From Pseudomonas chlororaphis (GTDB lineage Bacteria; Pseudomonadota; Gammaproteobacteria; Pseudomonadales; Pseudomonadaceae), in NCBI GenBank assembly GCA_001023535.1, contig CP011020.1:5714509-5778508 (forward strand): DNA of 64,000 bases. Direction: 5' to 3'. The translations under genes and the position numbers were made by a program. The first letter of the stretch is position 1, and every line of letters begins with the position of its first letter. The notes under the pieces are model-generated. The model saw only the letters and a program-made list of their open reading frames with translations. It searched no databases and was not told where the DNA came from. This document shows, piece by piece, positions 51,238 to 63,208 of this stretch.

Positions 51238-51948
51238 TCAGGACCTGGCGCCAAACCGGTCGCGGCTGTTGGTCAGGTGCAACCACATGGCTGCGCGGGC
51301 GGCGTCCGGGTCTTGGCGCTTGATGGCGTTGAAGATCGCCTCGTGCTCCAGGTTCGCCAATTGCGCCAGCTTGCCCAGGTCCGCCTGGCCTCGCTCGATC
51401 ACGTTCACCCGGGTCCTGGGGATCATCGCACTGCCCAGGTGCTGCATGATCTCGACAAAACAGGCGTTGTCCGTGGCTTCGGCAATCAGCAGGTGAAAGC
51501 GCCGGTCGGCTTCGACGCAGCTGTCGTTGTTGCTGGACAACCGCTGGTAGTCATCCAGCGCTTGGCGCATCTGCTGCAGGTGGTCTTCGCTGCGCCGCTG
51601 GGCAGCCAGGGCGGCGGCCTGGGTTTCCAGGCCCAGGCGCAACTCAAGGATGCCACGCACCCCCGCCGCCGTGTCGACGTTGAGCCGCAACCCTGGCTCG
51701 CCGGTGGGCTCGAGCACAAACGTCCCGATGCCGTGACGGGTTTCCACCAGCCCCGAGGCCTGCAACTTGGAGATCGCCTCGCGCACCACCGTGCGGCTGA
51801 CGCCATGCTCGCGCACGATCGCCCCTTCGGACGGCAACTTCTCTCCTGGCTTCAACTGCCCCAGCAGAATGCTCTGGCTCAGCTTCGCGACCAGGTCGTG
51901 GGCCAGGTTATGGGTACGCTTGCGCAGGGGCGCTTCGGTGTCTTGCAT
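51238..51948 (-). CDS. gudR: FadR/FCD-family GntR regulator, probable glucarate regulator
   Basis: A 236-aa regulator: winged HTH (LVAKLSQSILLGQLKPGEKLPSEGAIVREHGVSRTVVREAISKLQASGLVETRHGIGTFV) and an FCD effector domain with the metal-binding pattern D-x-x-x-H (EADRRFHLLIAEAT) and a later H (NLEHEAIF). Divergent from gudP-gudD, so likely a repressor released by glucarate or galactarate. GAGGA precedes the ATG. The symbol rests on context. Confidence 0.82.
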   Translation of the reverse strand: MQDTEAPLRKRTHNLAHDLVAKLSQSILLGQLKPGEKLPSEGAIVREHGVSRTVVREAISKLQASGLVETRHGIGTFVLEPTGEPGLRLNVDTAAGVRGILELRLGLETQAAALAAQRRSEDHLQQMRQALDDYQRLSSNNDSCVEADRRFHLLIAEATDNACFVEIMQHLGSAMIPRTRVNVIERGQADLGKLAQLANLEHEAIFNAIKRQDPDAARAAMWLHLTNSRDRFGARS

Positions 51949-51982
51949 CGCCGGGGTTCCTCGAAGACAGGCTGAGTGATCC

Positions 51983-52042
51983 TACCACCAGTGGTAAGGC
52001 GAGTAATCGGCAATGCAAGGTCCAACTTGTATGACAACATAC
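51983..52042. promoter_or_regulatory. Two palindromes in the gudR-gudP region
   Basis: TACCACCAGTGGTA (51983-51996; perfect 6-bp arms) and GTATGACAACATAC (52029-52042; 5-bp arms, 4-bp centre). Either could be the FCD-type operator. A related TTGTATGATGTCTAGCAACA stretch lies near 52216, closer to gudP. Confidence 0.5.
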
Positions 52043-52286
52043 TGAAAACCTACGAAATACTGTGAACCTCGCCTTTAAAATTCGCGGCCCTTGCCGCTCC
52101 CCCACTCAACTCCGCCAATGTTACCATCCAAAAAAACCTAACAAATACGGCATAAGAACCCATCCCACCCGAGCCAATCATCATCAAAAAGCGCTTGTCA
52201 GCGAAAAAAATCGAGTTGTATGATGTCTAGCAACATCGGCACCTGCACGATGCCCCGCATAAAAATAACGAGTGGGAGAAAAACCA

Positions 52287-53633
52287 GTGAACACATCCAT
52301 CCCCCAGGCCAACGCCGGTGCGGATCCCGTGCTGCTTTCGGCCATCGCCAAGGTCAAGCGCCACATCCTGCCGCTGTTCGTCATCATGTTTATCGTCAAT
52401 TACATCGACCGGGTGAACATCGGTTTCGTGCGCGCCCACATGGAGCACGACCTAGGCATCGGCGCCGCGGCCTACGGCTTTGGTGCCGGCCTGTTCTTCA
52501 TCGGCTATGCACTGTTCGAAGTACCTTCCAACATCCTGCTGCAACGCATCGGCGCCCGCATCTGGCTGACCCGCATCATGCTCACCTGGGGCCTGGTGGC
52601 CGCCGGCATGGCGTTCATCCAGAACGAAACCCACTTCTACATCCTGCGTTTTCTGCTCGGCGTGGCCGAAGCCGGCTTCTTCCCGGGGGTGATCTACTAC
52701 TTCACCCGCTGGCTGCCAGGCGCCGAACGCGGCAAGGCCATCGCCATCTTCCTCAGCGGCTCGGCCATTGCGTCGTTGATCTCCGGCCCACTGTCAGGGC
52801 TACTGCTTCAAATCAACGGCCTGGGCATGCACGGCTGGCAGTGGATGTACTTCATCGAAGGGATGTTCTCGGTCGGCCTGTGCGCCTTCGTCTGGTTCTG
52901 GCTCGACTCCAAGCCCCACGACGCCAAATGGCTCAAGCGCGAAGAGCAGGACGCACTGGTAAACGCCATCGACGATGAGCAACGGGCCCGCGAGGCCGCC
53001 ACGCCGATCAAACTGTCCATCGGCCAACTGCTCAAGGACCGCCAGATCCTCCTGTTCTGCCTGATCTACTTCTTCATCCAACTGACGATCTACGCCGCCA
53101 CCTTCTGGCTGCCGAGCATCATCAAGAAGATGGGTGACCTGAGCGACATCCAGGTCGGCCTGTTCAACTCGATCCCGTGGCTGTTGTCGATCGTCGGCAT
53201 GTACGCCTTCGCCTCGCTGTCGTCGAAGTGGAAATTCCAGCAGGCCTGGGTGGCCGCCGCCCTGTTGATCGCCGCGGCCGGGATGTTCATGTCCACTACC
53301 GGTGGGCCGGTGTTCGCGTTCGTCGCCATCTGCTTTGCGGCCCTGGGCTTCAAGTCGGCCTCCTCGCTGTTCTGGCCGATTCCCCAGGCTTACCTCGACG
53401 CCCGGATCGCCGCCGGCGTGATCGCCCTGATCAACTCCGTGGGCAACCTCGGCGGCTTCGTCGCCCCCACCACGTTCGGTCTGCTGGAACAGCACACCGG
53501 CTCGATCCAGGGCGGCCTCTATGGCCTGGCGACCACCTCGATCATCGCCGCGATCATCGTCTTCGCCGCCCGCAATACGCCCAAGGCCAAGTCGGCAACG
53601 ACGCCTACCCACTCGGCCGCCAGCCACGTCTGA
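52287..53633 (+). CDS. gudP: D-glucarate/galactarate MFS transporter
   Basis: A 448-aa, twelve-helix ACS-family (anion:cation symporter) protein: LFVIMFIVNYIDRVNIGFV in helix 1, GYALFEVPSNILLQRIGARIWLTRIM, LGVAEAGFFPGVIYYFTRWLP. The GTG at 52287 has GGGAG eight bases upstream. The glucarate dehydratase gene follows 27 bp downstream, identifying the likely substrate. Confidence 0.9.
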   Translation: MNTSIPQANAGADPVLLSAIAKVKRHILPLFVIMFIVNYIDRVNIGFVRAHMEHDLGIGAAAYGFGAGLFFIGYALFEVPSNILLQRIGARIWLTRIMLTWGLVAAGMAFIQNETHFYILRFLLGVAEAGFFPGVIYYFTRWLPGAERGKAIAIFLSGSAIASLISGPLSGLLLQINGLGMHGWQWMYFIEGMFSVGLCAFVWFWLDSKPHDAKWLKREEQDALVNAIDDEQRAREAATPIKLSIGQLLKDRQILLFCLIYFFIQLTIYAATFWLPSIIKKMGDLSDIQVGLFNSIPWLLSIVGMYAFASLSSKWKFQQAWVAAALLIAAAGMFMSTTGGPVFAFVAICFAALGFKSASSLFWPIPQAYLDARIAAGVIALINSVGNLGGFVAPTTFGLLEQHTGSIQGGLYGLATTSIIAAIIVFAARNTPKAKSATTPTHSAASHV

Positions 53634-53660
53634 CCATTCGATTGCTCAAGGACTCGCACC

Positions 53661-55004
53661 ATGAATTCTCAAGAAACCAGCAACGCCCCGATCATCACCA
53701 GCATGCAGGTCGTGCCCGTGGCCGGTCATGACGGCATGCTGCTGAACCTCAGCGGCGCCCATGGCCCGTTCTTCACCCGTAACGTGGTCATTCTCAAGGA
53801 CAACGCCGGCCACACCGGCGTCGGCGAAGTGCCCGGCGGCGAACGCATTCGCCAGACCCTCGAAGACGCCCGCTCGCTGGTGGTCGGCAGCCCCATCGGC
53901 ACCTACCAGAAGATCCTCAACACTGTGCGTCATGCGTTCGCCGACCGCGATGCCAGCGGCCGCGGCCTGCAGACCTTCGACCTGCGCATCACCATCCACG
54001 CAGTGACCGGCCTTGAAGCCGCCCTGCTGGACCTGCTCGGCCAGCATCTGGACGTGCCGGTGGCAGCCCTGCTCGGCGAAGGCCAGCAGCGCGACGAAGT
54101 GAAGATGCTCGGCTACCTGTTCTACGTCGGCGACCGCCAGCAGACCGACCTGGCCTACCGCAGCGAGCCGGACGCCGACATCGACTGGTTCCGCGTGCGC
54201 CACGAAAAGGCCCTGGACGCCGACGCCGTGGTCCGCCTGGCCGAAGCCGCCCATGCCCACTATGGCTTCCAAGACTTCAAGCTCAAGGGCGGCGTGCTCA
54301 AGGGTGACGAAGAAATCGAAGCGGTCACGGCCCTCGCCGAACGCTTTCCCCAGGCACGCATCACCCTCGACCCGAACGGCGCCTGGTCACTGAAGGAAGC
54401 GATCCGCCTGTGCCGCGACCAGCACAAGGTCCTGGCGTATGCCGAAGACCCTTGCGGTGCCGAGCAGGGCTATTCCGGCCGGGAGGTCATGGCCGAGTTC
54501 CGCCGCGCGACCGGCCTCAAGACCGCGACCAACATGATCGCCACCGACTGGCGCGAGATGGGCCATGCCATCACCTTGCAGTCCGTGGACATCCCCCTGG
54601 CCGACCCGCACTTCTGGACCATGCAGGGTTCCGTGCGCGTGGCGCAGATGTGCAACGAATGGGGCCTGACCTGGGGTTCTCACTCCAACAATCACTTCGA
54701 TATTTCATTGGCGATGTTCACCCACGTGGCCGCCGCCGCGCCGGGCGACATCACGGCCATCGATACCCACTGGATCTGGCAGGACGGCCAGCGGCTGACC
54801 AAGGCGCCCTTGCAGATCCAGAACGGCTGCGTGCAAGTGCCGAAAAAACCGGGGCTGGGGATCGAGCTGGACACCGATCAACTGGCCAAGGCCCATGAGC
54901 TGTACAAGGGCATGGGCCTCGGGGCACGGGACGATGCGGTGGCGATGCAGTACCTGATTCCGGGCTGGACGTTCAACAACAAGCGGCCGTGCCTGGTGCG
55001 CTGA
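53661..55004 (+). CDS. gudD: Glucarate dehydratase
   Basis: A 447-aa enolase-superfamily enzyme, the normal length. K-x-K catalytic motif in [13 protein letters not shown], metal ligands in [11 protein letters not shown] and [15 protein letters not shown], and the His general base in [22 protein letters not shown]. Dehydrates D-glucarate to 5-keto-4-deoxyglucarate. Same transcription unit as gudP. Confidence 0.95.
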   Translation: MNSQETSNAPIITSMQVVPVAGHDGMLLNLSGAHGPFFTRNVVILKDNAGHTGVGEVPGGERIRQTLEDARSLVVGSPIGTYQKILNTVRHAFADRDASGRGLQTFDLRITIHAVTGLEAALLDLLGQHLDVPVAALLGEGQQRDEVKMLGYLFYVGDRQQTDLAYRSEPDADIDWFRVRHEKALDADAVVRLAEAAHAHYGFQDFKLKGGVLKGDEEIEAVTALAERFPQARITLDPNGAWSLKEAIRLCRDQHKVLAYAEDPCGAEQGYSGREVMAEFRRATGLKTATNMIATDWREMGHAITLQSVDIPLADPHFWTMQGSVRVAQMCNEWGLTWGSHSNNHFDISLAMFTHVAAAAPGDITAIDTHWIWQDGQRLTKAPLQIQNGCVQVPKKPGLGIELDTDQLAKAHELYKGMGLGARDDAVAMQYLIPGWTFNNKRPCLVR

Positions 55005-55039
55005 AGGAATCACAAAAGTCCTTCAGGTGAGCACATCCA

Positions 55040-55130
55040 TGTGGGAGCGGGCTTGCTCGCGAAGAGGGCCTGACAGTCAGCATCGATATTGACCGTCAGA
55101 CCGCTCTTCGCGAGCAAGCCCGCTCCCACA
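55040..55130. repeat. REP doublet after gudD
   Basis: TGTGGGAGCGGGCTTGCTCG and its inverted copy between convergent gudD and glgB. Confidence 0.85.
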
Positions 55131-55187
55131 TTGGAACTGCGGTGATCTTTAATTCTGTAACCGCCACAGTTGGCCTTTATGTAACCC

Positions 55188-57422
55188 CTAACCCTCCGGC
55201 CGCAGGATCAGCACCGCCAACGGCGGCAGGTTGAGCTCCAGCGACAGGGACTGGCCATGGCTCGGCACCTCTTCGGTGCTGGCACCGCCACTGTTGCCAT
55301 AGTTGGACCCGGCGTAGGTCGCGGCATCGCTGTTGAGCAGTTCCACCCAACGCCCAGGGAACGGCACGCCCACCCGGTAGGCCTCGCGCGGCACCGGGGT
55401 GAAGTTGGCGACCACCAGCACCGGCCGGCCTTCCTTGCTCCAACGCAGCCACGCATAGACGCTGTTCATCGCGTCGTCGCCAATCAGCCATTGGAAACCC
55501 TGGGGCGCATCGTCCTGGTCGTGCAGGGCCGGCTCCTCGCGGTACAACCGGTTCAAATCCTTGACCAGTTGCTGGACACCGCGGTGCTCAGGGTATTGCA
55601 GCAGGTACCAGTCCAGTTGCTGATCGTGGTTCCACTCGCGCCACTGGCCGAACTCGCAGCCCATGAACAGCAGTTTCTTGCCCGGATGCCCCCACATGAA
55701 GCTTAAGTAGGCGCGCAGGTTGGCGAACTTCTGCCAGCGATCACCGGGCATCTTGTCGATCAGCGAACGTTTGCCATGGACCACTTCATCATGGGAAATC
55801 GGCAGGACGAAGCGTTCCGACCAGGCGTACACCAGGCCGAAACTCAGTTCATTGTGGTGATGGGCGCGGTACACCGGGTCCTGCTGGATGTAGTGCAGCG
55901 AGTCGTGCATCCAGCCCATGTTCCACTTGTAGGAAAAGCCCAGGCCGCCCTGCTGCGTGCTCTGGCTGACGCCCGGCCACGCGGTGGACTCCTCGGCGAT
56001 GACCAGCGCGCCCGGCGCCTCCAGCGCCACCACGTCGTTGAGATGACGCAGGAAATCGATGGCTTCCAGGTTCTCGCGGCCACCGTGGCGGTTGGGCACC
56101 CACTCGCCAGCCTTGCGCGAATAGTCGCGATAGAGCATCGAGGCGACGGCATCCACACGCAGGCCATCGATATGGAAATGCTTGAGCCAATGCAACGCCG
56201 ACGCCAGCATGAAGCCGTGGACCTCGGTGCGCCCGAGGTTGTAGATCAGGGTGTCCCAATCCTGGTGGAAGCCCTCCAGCGGGTTGCCGTATTCGTACAG
56301 CGCGGTGCCATCGAACTGGGCCAGGCCGTGGGTGTCGGTGGGGAAATGCGCCGGCACCCAGTCCAGGATCACCCCGATGTCAGCCTGGTGACAGGCGTTG
56401 ACGAACGCGGCGAAATCATCCGGCGAACCGAAGCGTGCGGTCGGCGCGAACTGCGACAGCGGCTGGTAGCCCCAGGACCCGCCGAACGGGTGTTCCATGA
56501 TCGGCATCAGCTCGATATGGGTGAAGCCCAGGTCCTTGACGTAAGGCACCAGGCGCTCGGCCATTTCATGCCAGTTGTATTGCCGGGCAACTTCCCCCGC
56601 CTCGTCGGTCTCGCATTGCCAGGAACCGGCGTGCAACTCGTAGATCGACAGCGGCGCGCCGGGCAATTGCCGCTCGCGGCGCCGTTGCATCCAGTCATCG
56701 TCTTGCCAGTCGATCTTCAATGGCGAGGCGACTTTCGAGGCGGTGTCTGGCGGCATCCGCGTGGCCAACGCTACCGGGTCGGCCTTGAGCGGCAGGATGC
56801 CGTGGGCACCGAGGATTTCATACTTGTAGGCTTCGCCCGCGCCCAGTCGGGGAATGAACAGCTCCCACACGCCGGAGGGATACCGGATGCGCATCGGGTG
56901 CCGACGACCGTCCCAGACGTTGAAATCCCCCACCACCGAGACCCGTCGCGCGTTCGGCGCCCACACGGCGAAGCGTACGCCGTCGACGCCGTCCACCGTG
57001 GTCAACTGCGCGCCAAGACAGGAACTGAGGTCGCGATGGTTGCCCTCGGCAAACAGGTAAAGGTCCATCTCCCCGAGCAAGGCGCCAAAACTGTAGGGGT
57101 CTTCGGCCACTTGCTCGCCGCCGGCCCAGCGGGTACGCAGCAGGTACGCCTGGGCATGGTCGAAATGCCCGACGAACAGGCCCGGGGTTTCGGTCAGTTG
57201 CAGCTCCCCCAGTTCCTGGCCACCGTCGCGGGCCAGCACATGCACGCTCAGCGCACCCGGCAGGTAGGCGCGGATGAACTGCCCGCCGGCCCCGTCGCCG
57301 TGGGGGCCGAGGATGGAAAACGGGTCGTGGTGTTCGGCACGCACCAGCGCGTCGATGTCCTTGGCGGACGGCAGCAACACGTCCTTGGGCTGCCCTTGGG
57401 GTTCTTTGTTCGAGACGCTCAT
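55188..57422 (-). CDS. glgB: 1,4-alpha-glucan branching enzyme
   Basis: A 744-aa GH13 branching enzyme with CBM48 ([27 protein letters not shown]). Catalytic Asp in [14 protein letters not shown] (Asp424), acid/base Glu in LVIAEEST, and [12 protein letters not shown]. Adds alpha-1,6 branches to the glucan built by GlgE. GGAGAG points to the ATG at 57422 rather than the GTG four codons earlier. Last gene of glgE - treS/mak - glgB. Confidence 0.95.
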   Translation of the reverse strand: MSVSNKEPQGQPKDVLLPSAKDIDALVRAEHHDPFSILGPHGDGAGGQFIRAYLPGALSVHVLARDGGQELGELQLTETPGLFVGHFDHAQAYLLRTRWAGGEQVAEDPYSFGALLGEMDLYLFAEGNHRDLSSCLGAQLTTVDGVDGVRFAVWAPNARRVSVVGDFNVWDGRRHPMRIRYPSGVWELFIPRLGAGEAYKYEILGAHGILPLKADPVALATRMPPDTASKVASPLKIDWQDDDWMQRRRERQLPGAPLSIYELHAGSWQCETDEAGEVARQYNWHEMAERLVPYVKDLGFTHIELMPIMEHPFGGSWGYQPLSQFAPTARFGSPDDFAAFVNACHQADIGVILDWVPAHFPTDTHGLAQFDGTALYEYGNPLEGFHQDWDTLIYNLGRTEVHGFMLASALHWLKHFHIDGLRVDAVASMLYRDYSRKAGEWVPNRHGGRENLEAIDFLRHLNDVVALEAPGALVIAEESTAWPGVSQSTQQGGLGFSYKWNMGWMHDSLHYIQQDPVYRAHHHNELSFGLVYAWSERFVLPISHDEVVHGKRSLIDKMPGDRWQKFANLRAYLSFMWGHPGKKLLFMGCEFGQWREWNHDQQLDWYLLQYPEHRGVQQLVKDLNRLYREEPALHDQDDAPQGFQWLIGDDAMNSVYAWLRWSKEGRPVLVVANFTPVPREAYRVGVPFPGRWVELLNSDAATYAGSNYGNSGGASTEEVPSHGQSLSLELNLPPLAVLILRPEG

Positions 57423-57433
57423 GATTCTCTCCA

Positions 57434-60400
57434 CTAAATCGGTCCGGCTAAATCGGAAAAGGGTTCCAGCCCACTCAACAACCCGTACAGACCGTGCAAC
57501 GGCACGGGCAGCCAGGCGGGGCGATTCTCGGCTTCATAGGCCACTTCATAGGCCGCCTTCTCCAGGCCGAACAACGCCAGCGCGGCGTCTTCGCCTTCAG
57601 CATCCTTCCATTCATGGGCAAGACTAGCTGCCGCCAGCCGGTATGCCTCGACAAATGCCTGACGAGCCTCTTTGAGGTAACGCTCGGCCACCCGTTGCCG
57701 GGCCGCATCGGCGTCGGCCGTACTGTCGACCGTGTGCAAGTGGATCGCCATCGCCGCCGCATAATCGAAGGACCGCAGCACCCCGCTGACGTCCTTGTAC
57801 GGGCTGTGCTTGCCCCGACGCTCATGCAACGGCCGCGCCGGCTCGCCTTCGAAGTCGATCAGGTAGGCATCGCCCTTGATCACCAGCACCTGCCCCAGGT
57901 GCAAGTCGCCATGCACGCGGATACGCAAGCCACCCACCGCCTTGCCAGCCAGCTCCTGGACATGGGCCAGGACGGTTTTTTTGTGCTCCAGCAAGCGTGC
58001 GACCATGGCCTGGTCGGTGGGGTTCAATTGGCCCTGGTGCTGCTTGAGCAGGCGCAGGGCATGTTCCACCTGGGCAGCCACATCCTTGCCAATGGCCTGG
58101 GCTTCCTTGGCCGTGGTGGTCTGCGCGGTGAAGTCCGGGTCATCGGTCGGCTGGGCCAGCACCTGGTGCATTTCTCCCAGCCTCTGGCCGAGCATGCCGG
58201 CGAAGTCCTTCAACTCGCCCAAAGCGTTGTAGTGCTGCTCCTGCTCGGACACGGCGTCCGCCAACTCGTCGCGCAGCGCGCGCTCCAGATTGTTCTGGGT
58301 CCACTCCCACGCGTCGCCCTGGTTGCTCAGGTAACCCTGGGCGATCATCAGCAGCGCGTCTTCGCCCTCGGCGTCGCGACGTACCACCGAACCGAGCAAC
58401 GGCGAAATGTTGCTAAAGCCCGCGGCGGTCAGATAGGCGCTCATTTCCAGTTCCGGGTGGACGCCCGAGGCGACCTTGCGGATCAGCTTGAGCACCAGGC
58501 TGCCACCGACCACCACCGAACTGTTGGATTGCTCGGCGGACAGGTAGCGCACCTCCGGTTCGTCCCCCAGGTTCAAAGCCGCCAGGCCTTCGGTGGGTTC
58601 GAAACGCAATTCGCCTTCGGCGCACGGCAGCACCGTACCGGCCTGCATGTTCTGCAACACCGCCCGGATGAAGCTTTCCAGGCTGAAGGCATCGGTGATC
58701 AACCCGACCTGGCGGACCCGCCGAACCCGCGACAATGCCAGTTGTTGCGGCAACGCCGCGCCCACCTGGTCTTCGGCCAGCAGCCCGAACGGCAGTTGAT
58801 AACGCAGGGTCTGGCCGCCGCTGGTGACGTCGATCTCACTGAGCAGCACCGGATGCTGCGGGTCACCGAAACGCACGCCATAAACGATGTCGACCTTCTC
58901 GATGGCGCTGTCCTTGCCGGCGAACCAACGCCGGTTTTGCAGCCAGCTCGGCAGGATGCTTTGCTCCAACGTGGTGCGCGACGGCGCTTCGAGCAACTCT
59001 TCCAGGCGTTTTTTCAGCACCAGGGTGGTGAAGTCCGGCAGGCTCTGGGCCGGCTCGACGTGCCAGCTCGGCATCTGGTTTTCCGCCGCCAGGGCGAACC
59101 AGTAAAAACCGTACGGCGCCAGGGTCAGCAGGAAATTCAGCTGGCCGATGGGCGGGAACGCATTACCGCCGAGCATCTCCACCGGCACCATGCCGGCGTA
59201 GGCCGACAGGTCCAGTTCGGCCGCCTGGGCACTGCGTGACACGTTGGCCACGCACAGGATGATTTCGTGCTTGCCATCGGGGCCGGTGTATTCGCGGGTG
59301 TAGGCCAGGATCCGGCGGTTGCTCGGCGACAGCATCTTCAGGGTGCCACGGCCGAAGGCCTTGGACTGCTTGCGCACCGCCAGCATCCGCCGGGTCCAGT
59401 TGAGCAGCGAATGAGGGTCGCCGGCCTGGGTCTCGACGTTGACCGACTGGTAGCCGTACTGCGGGTCCATGATCGGCGGCAGCACCAGGCTGGCCGGGTC
59501 AGCGCGGGAGAAGCCGCCGTTGCGGTCGATCGACCACTGCATCGGCGTACGCACGCCGTCGCGGTCGCCCAGGTAGATGTTGTCGCCCATGCCGATCTCA
59601 TCGCCGTAGTACAAGGTCGGCGTGCCGGGCATCGACAGCAGCAGGCTGTTGAGCAGTTCCACGCGACGCCGGTCGCGCTCCACCAATGGCGCCAGGCGCC
59701 GGCGGATGCCCAAGTTGATGCGCGCGCGCCGGTCAGCCGCGTAGTAGTTCCACAGGTAATCGCGCTCCTTGTCGGTGACCATTTCCAGGGTCAGCTCATC
59801 GTGGTTGCGCAGGAAAATCGCCCACTGGCAATTGGCCGGGATCTCCGGCGTCTGGCGCAGGATGTCGGTGATGGGGAACCGGTCTTCCTGGGCCAGCGCC
59901 ATGTACATGCGCGGCATCAGCGGGAAGTGGAACGCCATGTGGCATTCGTCCCCGTTCAGGCCCTGGGCATCCACATCGCCGAAATACAACTGAGTGTCTT
60001 CGGGCCACTGGTTGGCTTCGGCCAGCAGCATCCTGTCGGGGTAGTTGGCATCGATCTCGGCGCGGATCAACTTCAGCACGTCGTGGGTTTCGGGCAGGTT
60101 CTCGTTGTTGGTGCCGTCACGCTCGATCAGGTACGGAATGGCATCCAGGCGCAGGCCGTCGATACCCATGTCCAGCCAATAGCGCATCACCGACAGTACC
60201 GCCTTGATCACCTGCGGGTTGTCGAAGTTGAGGTCCGGCTGATGGGAATAGAAGCGGTGCCAGAAGTACTGGCCGGCCACCGGGTCCCAGGTCCAGTTGG
60301 ACTTCTCGGTGTCGAGGAAGATGATCCGGGTGCCGTCGTACTTGTGGTCGTCATCGGACCAGACGTAGAAGTCCCGCGCCTTGGAGCCGGGCTTGGCCTT

Positions 60401-60778
60401 GCGGGCGCGCTGGAACCAAGGATGCTGGTCGGAGGTGTGGTTGATGACCAGTTCGGTGATCACCCGCAGGTTGCGTTTGTGAGCCTCGGCAATGAACCGC
60501 CTTGCATCGGCCATGGTGCCGTAGTCGGGGCTCACGCCACGGTACTCGGCAATGTCGTAGCCGTCGTCGCGCCGTGGCGACGGGTAGAACGGCAACAGCC
60601 AGATGGTGTTGACGCCCAGGTCGGCGATGTAGTCGAGCTTCTCGATCAGGCCGGGAAAGTCGCCGATTCCGTCATTGTTGGAGTCGAAATAGGACTTCAC
60701 GTGGACCTGGTAGATCACCGCATCCTTGTACCAGAGCGGGTCTTTGATAAAGGTGGCAGACCGGGGTTTCTTCGCCAT
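57434..60778 (-). CDS. treS: Trehalose synthase - maltokinase fusion
   Basis: A 1114-aa bifunctional protein. Residues about 1-545 are GH13 trehalose synthase ([24 protein letters not shown]; Asp212, Glu254 in LLAEANQW, Asp327 in RNHDELT), interconverting trehalose and maltose. Residues about 560-1114 are a maltokinase (Mak/Pep2), with the kinase-like [27 protein letters not shown], making maltose-1-phosphate for GlgE. AGGAG six bases before the ATG at 60778 excludes a TTG two codons earlier. It ends 11 bp before the glgB start. The fusion is common in pseudomonads. Confidence 0.95.
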   Translation of the reverse strand: MAKKPRSATFIKDPLWYKDAVIYQVHVKSYFDSNNDGIGDFPGLIEKLDYIADLGVNTIWLLPFYPSPRRDDGYDIAEYRGVSPDYGTMADARRFIAEAHKRNLRVITELVINHTSDQHPWFQRARKAKPGSKARDFYVWSDDDHKYDGTRIIFLDTEKSNWTWDPVAGQYFWHRFYSHQPDLNFDNPQVIKAVLSVMRYWLDMGIDGLRLDAIPYLIERDGTNNENLPETHDVLKLIRAEIDANYPDRMLLAEANQWPEDTQLYFGDVDAQGLNGDECHMAFHFPLMPRMYMALAQEDRFPITDILRQTPEIPANCQWAIFLRNHDELTLEMVTDKERDYLWNYYAADRRARINLGIRRRLAPLVERDRRRVELLNSLLLSMPGTPTLYYGDEIGMGDNIYLGDRDGVRTPMQWSIDRNGGFSRADPASLVLPPIMDPQYGYQSVNVETQAGDPHSLLNWTRRMLAVRKQSKAFGRGTLKMLSPSNRRILAYTREYTGPDGKHEIILCVANVSRSAQAAELDLSAYAGMVPVEMLGGNAFPPIGQLNFLLTLAPYGFYWFALAAENQMPSWHVEPAQSLPDFTTLVLKKRLEELLEAPSRTTLEQSILPSWLQNRRWFAGKDSAIEKVDIVYGVRFGDPQHPVLLSEIDVTSGGQTLRYQLPFGLLAEDQVGAALPQQLALSRVRRVRQVGLITDAFSLESFIRAVLQNMQAGTVLPCAEGELRFEPTEGLAALNLGDEPEVRYLSAEQSNSSVVVGGSLVLKLIRKVASGVHPELEMSAYLTAAGFSNISPLLGSVVRRDAEGEDALLMIAQGYLSNQGDAWEWTQNNLERALRDELADAVSEQEQHYNALGELKDFAGMLGQRLGEMHQVLAQPTDDPDFTAQTTTAKEAQAIGKDVAAQVEHALRLLKQHQGQLNPTDQAMVARLLEHKKTVLAHVQELAGKAVGGLRIRVHGDLHLGQVLVIKGDAYLIDFEGEPARPLHERRGKHSPYKDVSGVLRSFDYAAAMAIHLHTVDSTADADAARQRVAERYLKEARQAFVEAYRLAAASLAHEWKDAEGEDAALALFGLEKAAYEVAYEAENRPAWLPVPLHGLYGLLSGLEPFSDLAGPI

Positions 60779-60831
60779 TTGCAACTCCTGATCAATTCAA
60801 TAAAGCCGCTGGGACGGGCTTGCGAGGTCTT

Positions 60832-60965
60832 TGTGGCGAGGGGATTTATCCCCGCTGGGTTGCGAAGCGACCCCAAAAAAGCTCAATGCAATCTGGCTGA
60901 CACACCGAGGTGCCTTGCTTTGGGGCTGCTTCGCAACCCAACGGGGATAAATCCCCTCGCCACAG
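60832..60965. repeat. REP doublet between glgE and treS
   Basis: TGTGGCGAGGGGATTTATCC at the left and the inverted copy at the right, enclosing CTGGGTTGCGAAGCGACCCC / GGGGCTGCTTCGCAACCC. Confidence 0.8.
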
Positions 60966-60998
60966 TTAAATCCCACTTGGCTCACAGGCTTGTTTGCC

Positions 60999-62996
60999 TC
61001 AAGACACACTGATGCGCCAGATCCCGAACGGCTGGTACCCTGGGTCGATGCGCATGAACTGGTACTTGCCATACCAGGTCCAGCGATGCCCGTTCATCAA
61101 ATCCTCGCCCTGGGTCTGGGCATCGTCCGGCAGGCCCATTTCCCACAGCGGCAACTCGAAATTGGCTTCTTGCGGGTTGTGCGGGTCAAGGCTCACCGCC
61201 ACCAGGATGAAATTGCTGCCGTCGGGCGTGCGCTTGCCGAAATAGAGGATGTTGTCGTTCCACGCGTTGTAGACCGTCAGCCCCAGGTGCGTATGCAGCG
61301 CCGGGTTCTGGCGGCGGATGCGGTTGAGCTGGGCGATCTCGGCAATGATGTTGCCCGGCGCGGTGAAGTCCCGGGGGCGGATCTCGTATTTCTCCGAGTC
61401 GAGGTATTCCTCCTTGCCCGGTACCGGCGCCGACTCGCACAGTTCGAACCCCGAATACATGCCCCACAAGCCCGAGCCCATGGTCGCCAGGGCGGCACGG
61501 ATGAGAAAACCGGCGCGCCCGGAGTGATGGAGAAACGCCGGGTTGATGTCCGGGGTATTGACGAAAAAATTCGGCCGATAGCATTCGCGCAACGGCGACT
61601 CGTTGAGCTCGGTGAAATAGGCAGCCAGCTCGGCCTTGGTATTGCGCCAGGTGAAATAGGTGTAGCTCTGGGAATAACCGACCTTGCCCAGGCGCGCCAT
61701 CATCGCCGGGGTAGTGAACGCCTCGGCCAGGAACATCACCTCCGGGTACTCGGCCCGGACATCGGCGATCAACCATTGCCAGAACGGCAACGGCTTGGTG
61801 TGGGGGTTGTCGACGCGGAAAATCTTCACGCCCTCGTTGACCCAACCGACCACGATGTCCCGCAGCTCCAGCCACAGACTGGGAATCGCATCTGCCGCAT
61901 AGAAGTCGACATTGACGATATCCTGGTATTTCTTCGGCGGGTTCTCGGCGTATTTGATCGTGCCGTCCGGGCGCCAACTGAACCAGCCCGGATGCTGCTT
62001 GAGCCAGGGGTGGTCCTGGGAACACTGGATGGCGAAGTCGAGAGCGATTTCCAGGCCGTGGTCGGCGGCGGCCGCGACCAACCGGCGGAAATCCTCGCGG
62101 GTCCCCAGTTGCGGGTGGATCGCCTCGTGCCCGCCCGCCTCGCTGCCGATGGCATAAGGGCTGCCGGGGTCCTCGGGGCCTGCGGTGAGGGAGTTATTGG
62201 GCCCCTTGCGGAAACTGCGGCCGATGGGATGGATGGGCGGGAAGTACAGCACGTCGAAGCCCATGTCCTGGATCATCGACAGCCGTGAGTGCACGTCGTT
62301 GAAAGTGCCGTGGCGCTTGGGGTCATCGGTGATCGAGCGCGGGAACAGCTCGTACCAACTGGCGAACTCGGCCAGCGGACGCTCGACGTCCAGGTGGTAT
62401 TCGGGGCTGAGGCTCAGGTATGGCCGGTGGTCGGCCTGGGCCATCAGGTCGGCGCTGCGCGGCGCCAAAAACAACGCCACCTGCTCCGCCGGCAACAGGC
62501 CGGACAGCTCATCGTGCAGCGCGCTCAACTGGTCGCGCAACTCGCCGTCACTGCGCTCGGCCGCCAGGTGCACATGATTGCGCCCTTCCTGCAGTTCGAG
62601 GGCGATGGGCACGCCGGCGCCGTACTTCTTCTCCAGCTCATAACAGAAGCTGGCGTATTGATCGAACCAGGCCTCGATGCAAAACACGTAGCGTCCCTGC
62701 TCCGGCACAGTGAACTGGCCGCGCCACCCGTTGTTGCCCAGGTCGGTCATGACCTCGCTGTTCCAGCGTTCCGCTTGCAGCGACCGCCAGCGGATGCGCA
62801 CCGCCAGCTTGTCGTGTCCGTCGGTGAACACCTTGCTGGTCACCGTTACGTCCCGCCCGGCCACGACCTTGGCGGCAAACTGTCCGCCATCGATCGTCGG
62901 CATGGTGTTTTCAATCGCAATCCGAGGCAACAACAAGGCCTGAGACAATGGCAAGTGCGGGTTGTACACAAGGTCGGTCGGCTGTTCAGCAGTCAT
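60999..62996 (-). CDS. glgE: Alpha-1,4-glucan:maltose-1-phosphate maltosyltransferase
   Basis: A 665-aa GH13_3 enzyme. N-terminal domain (PRIAIENTMPTIDGGQFAAKVVAGRDVTV), catalytic barrel with nucleophile Asp396 in VKIFRVDNPHTKP and acid/base Glu425 in VMFLAEAFT. Extends alpha-glucan using maltose-1-phosphate supplied by the TreS-Mak fusion. AAAGGAG stands about ten bases before the ATG. Heads the operon, though a 220-bp gap with a REP doublet separates it from treS. Confidence 0.95.
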   Translation of the reverse strand: MTAEQPTDLVYNPHLPLSQALLLPRIAIENTMPTIDGGQFAAKVVAGRDVTVTSKVFTDGHDKLAVRIRWRSLQAERWNSEVMTDLGNNGWRGQFTVPEQGRYVFCIEAWFDQYASFCYELEKKYGAGVPIALELQEGRNHVHLAAERSDGELRDQLSALHDELSGLLPAEQVALFLAPRSADLMAQADHRPYLSLSPEYHLDVERPLAEFASWYELFPRSITDDPKRHGTFNDVHSRLSMIQDMGFDVLYFPPIHPIGRSFRKGPNNSLTAGPEDPGSPYAIGSEAGGHEAIHPQLGTREDFRRLVAAAADHGLEIALDFAIQCSQDHPWLKQHPGWFSWRPDGTIKYAENPPKKYQDIVNVDFYAADAIPSLWLELRDIVVGWVNEGVKIFRVDNPHTKPLPFWQWLIADVRAEYPEVMFLAEAFTTPAMMARLGKVGYSQSYTYFTWRNTKAELAAYFTELNESPLRECYRPNFFVNTPDINPAFLHHSGRAGFLIRAALATMGSGLWGMYSGFELCESAPVPGKEEYLDSEKYEIRPRDFTAPGNIIAEIAQLNRIRRQNPALHTHLGLTVYNAWNDNILYFGKRTPDGSNFILVAVSLDPHNPQEANFELPLWEMGLPDDAQTQGEDLMNGHRWTWYGKYQFMRIDPGYQPFGIWRISVS

Positions 62997-63208
62997 CGAG
63001 CATCGCTCCTTTTACGCCCAATGGACGCGCTTGTGGCGGTAAAGGCCCAACGGGTCCCGTGAAAAAACTCACTTAAACTCCGAACCGAATCGACGGCCAA
63101 AAGTTCAGCAAGATTTGGCCCGCGATGCGCTGGGGATAAAACCTGGCGCAAGGGGGTCAACAACCATAAGCACGACTCAAGCCATCTGTATTACGGAGAC
63201 CCGTCCTG

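Noticed and set aside
57494..61012. Two plus-strand frames of about 580 codons each opposite treS/mak
   Set aside because: Both are shadows of the trehalose synthase-maltokinase gene, with low-complexity GC-driven composition.
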